Both the position numbers and the translations under genes were made by a program. From Cyclobacteriaceae bacterium (lineage in GTDB: Bacteria > Bacteroidota > Bacteroidia > Cytophagales > Cyclobacteriaceae): DNA of 7,501 nucleotides. Positions within the stretch are counted from its first letter, which is position 1. Each line of letters begins with the position of its first letter. Where the stretch lies: assembly GCA_028279155.1 (NCBI GenBank), contig JANQST010000561.1, positions 1-7,501 of the forward strand, read 5' to 3'. The notes under the pieces were generated by a model. That model was not told the origin of the DNA. It saw only the letters and a list, made by a program, of their open reading frames with translations, and did not search any database. Below, piece by piece: positions 6,433-7,501 of the stretch.

Positions 6433-7202
6433 TGGAAAATGTTCAACTTTTAGCACTGGGTCAGGTCGGCTATCAATTTCAATTTAAAGAGCTCAAATGG
6501 TTAATAGACCCTTATCTTTCTAATTATGTTGAGAAGAAATATGGTAAAGATCTCAAAAGATTAACTCCGCCACCTATTAACCCGGAATCCATTGAAAATG
6601 TTGATTTTATCCTAATAACCCACGAACATGAAGATCATTGTGACCCTATAACGCTGGAGAAAATTCTCATTAATAATCCTAATTGTATAGTATTTTGTAC
6701 TAAACAATGTAATGATATCATAGGTCATTTAGGTGCCACCATTAAGAACCTTCGACTAGGCGAGATTGTACGCTTTGGAGAAGTGAGTATCAAGGCTCTT
6801 CCAGCGTGTCATACAACATTGGAAATTGACTCTGGAGACTATTCTAGATGGATGGGATATGAATTCTTAATCAGTAATTACCGAATCTATCACGCTGGAG
6901 ATACTATACCATTTGATGAAATAAAAACCTACCTAGGTGGTCAGGTTGATTTGGCTTTTTTCCCTATCAATGAAAGAAATTATTTTAGAGATAGCCTTGG
7001 AATAATTGGGAACATGACTTGTAGAGAAGCACTAACTTGGATAGACCATTTGAAAATAAAAAGTTGGATACCCACTCACTGGGATTTGTTTGCCAACAAT
7101 TCTACAATGAAAATTGAATTAGATACAATATCAACAGTCCTTGGAATAAACAAACATACTTGGTTGGATGCAGGGGAAATGTTAGATATTAAAATTGATT
7201 AA
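6432..7202 (+). CDS. Metallo-beta-lactamase-fold hydrolase, UlaG-like
   Basis: A 256-residue cytoplasmic metal-dependent hydrolase. The full metal-binding set is visible: THEHEDHCD (63-71; His64, His66, Asp68, His69), His127 in ACHTT, Asp157 in HAGDT, and His216 in PTHWD. The segment from INERN to IIGNMT (179-196), between the fourth and fifth motifs, resembles UlaG (L-ascorbate-6-phosphate lactonase) and its relatives. UlaG itself is about 100 residues longer and belongs to ascorbate use, so that substrate is not implied. The gene overlaps the glycosyltransferase by one base and precedes the cytidylyltransferase-like gene by 4 bases. It is therefore probably part of sugar-nucleotide or glycan synthesis, perhaps hydrolysing a phosphorylated or lactone sugar intermediate. 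That role is inference from position only. Confidence 0.85.
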   Translation: MENVQLLALGQVGYQFQFKELKWLIDPYLSNYVEKKYGKDLKRLTPPPINPESIENVDFILITHEHEDHCDPITLEKILINNPNCIVFCTKQCNDIIGHLGATIKNLRLGEIVRFGEVSIKALPACHTTLEIDSGDYSRWMGYEFLISNYRIYHAGDTIPFDEIKTYLGGQVDLAFFPINERNYFRDSLGIIGNMTCREALTWIDHLKIKSWIPTHWDLFANNSTMKIELDTISTVLGINKHTWLDAGEMLDIKID

Positions 7203-7206
7203 GCAA

Positions 7207-7501
7207 ATGAGAGATTTTACAGCCTTACTACCCATGAAGGCTCATAGTGAGAGAATTCCGAAAAAGAATTTCAAAGATTTTAATGGGAAACCTCTTTTCT
7301 ACTGGATACTTGAAAGACTTCTGGAAGTTGAAAGAATTGGGAAAATCGTAATCAATACGGATGCAATAGATATTCTATCCAAATATGATATTATGCAGGA
7401 GAATTCTATCGTTTTGCGTGAAAGAGTTGAGCACCTAAGAGGAGATTTTGTTTCTATGAATAGAATAATTGAAAATGATTTAGACTTCATGGGAGATGGA
7501 A
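7207..7501 (+). CDS. CMP-sialate-synthetase-like cytidylyltransferase, N-terminal part
   Basis: Ninety-eight codons are visible from the ATG at 7207 and the frame is open to the window edge. The N-terminus has the nucleotide-binding motif of acylneuraminate cytidylyltransferases in the form LLPMKAHSERIPKKNF (residues 7-22). The family's usual form is IPARxGSKRIPxKN. It is followed by GKPLFYWIL (28-36) and KIVINTDA (48-55), matching GKPLI..TI and the later I-V-V-S-T-D strand. Family members (NeuA and relatives) activate Neu5Ac, legionaminic, pseudaminic acid or KDO with CTP. The MKAHSERIP variant suggests a nonulosonic or other acidic sugar, but the missing two thirds would be needed to choose. 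It follows the hydrolase gene by 4 bases and has no clear Shine-Dalgarno, so it is likely in the same operon. Confidence 0.82.
   Translation, partial: MRDFTALLPMKAHSERIPKKNFKDFNGKPLFYWILERLLEVERIGKIVINTDAIDILSKYDIMQENSIVLRERVEHLRGDFVSMNRIIENDLDFMGDG

Noticed and set aside
7207..7221. MRDFT at the start of both the four-helix-bundle protein and the cytidylyltransferase, suggesting a duplicated start region
   Set aside because: The shared stretch is only about 14 bases with a mismatch and the proteins diverge at once; coincidence is the simpler reading.

Overview
The window reads as chromosomal DNA from a member of the Bacteroidota. The DNA is AT-rich and the genes are tightly packed on one strand. 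Ribosome-binding sites are mostly absent, the CysN and SLBB proteins are of the type common in that phylum, and one exact Bacteroidota-style -7 promoter box (TAnnTTTG) is present. A marine Cytophagia or Flavobacteriia-like organism is a guess; no rRNA or other marker gene is present to settle it. All eight genes are on the + strand, and the first and last are cut by the window edges.

Bases 1-2716 form a sulfate-activation operon: the 3' end of cysD, then cysN, then cysQ. CysD and CysN together form ATP sulfurylase, which makes APS. CysQ removes the 3' (or 2') phosphate from PAP/PAPS. The cysD-cysN junction is interrupted by a small gene for a four-helix-bundle protein of the 23S rRNA intervening-sequence (S23) family. 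That gene is bracketed by arrays of a degenerate 7-bp repeat, inverted relative to one another (about 244-278 and 635-701). The right-hand array is translated as the first residues of CysN. This about 450-bp unit looks like an inserted element and is the most unusual thing in the window.

Bases 2717-2858 hold no gene but carry a candidate promoter. After it, at 2859-5507, comes a large secreted SLBB/polysaccharide-export protein (Wza/BexD-like outer-membrane export component) with six SLBB-like repeats and a charged helical insert. A hairpin lies over its stop codon. A family 2 glycosyltransferase (with a strong Shine-Dalgarno), a UlaG-like metallo-beta-lactamase-fold hydrolase and the start of a CMP-sialate-synthetase-like cytidylyltransferase then follow with overlaps or gaps of a few bases. 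This is the beginning of a surface polysaccharide locus that probably uses a nonulosonic (sialic-acid-like) sugar.

Taken together, the left half supplies activated sulfate (and disposes of PAP) and the right half builds and exports a surface glycan. The two halves may be linked through a sulfated polysaccharide, but no sulfotransferase or APS kinase is visible here, so their adjacency may be only a neighbourhood effect.
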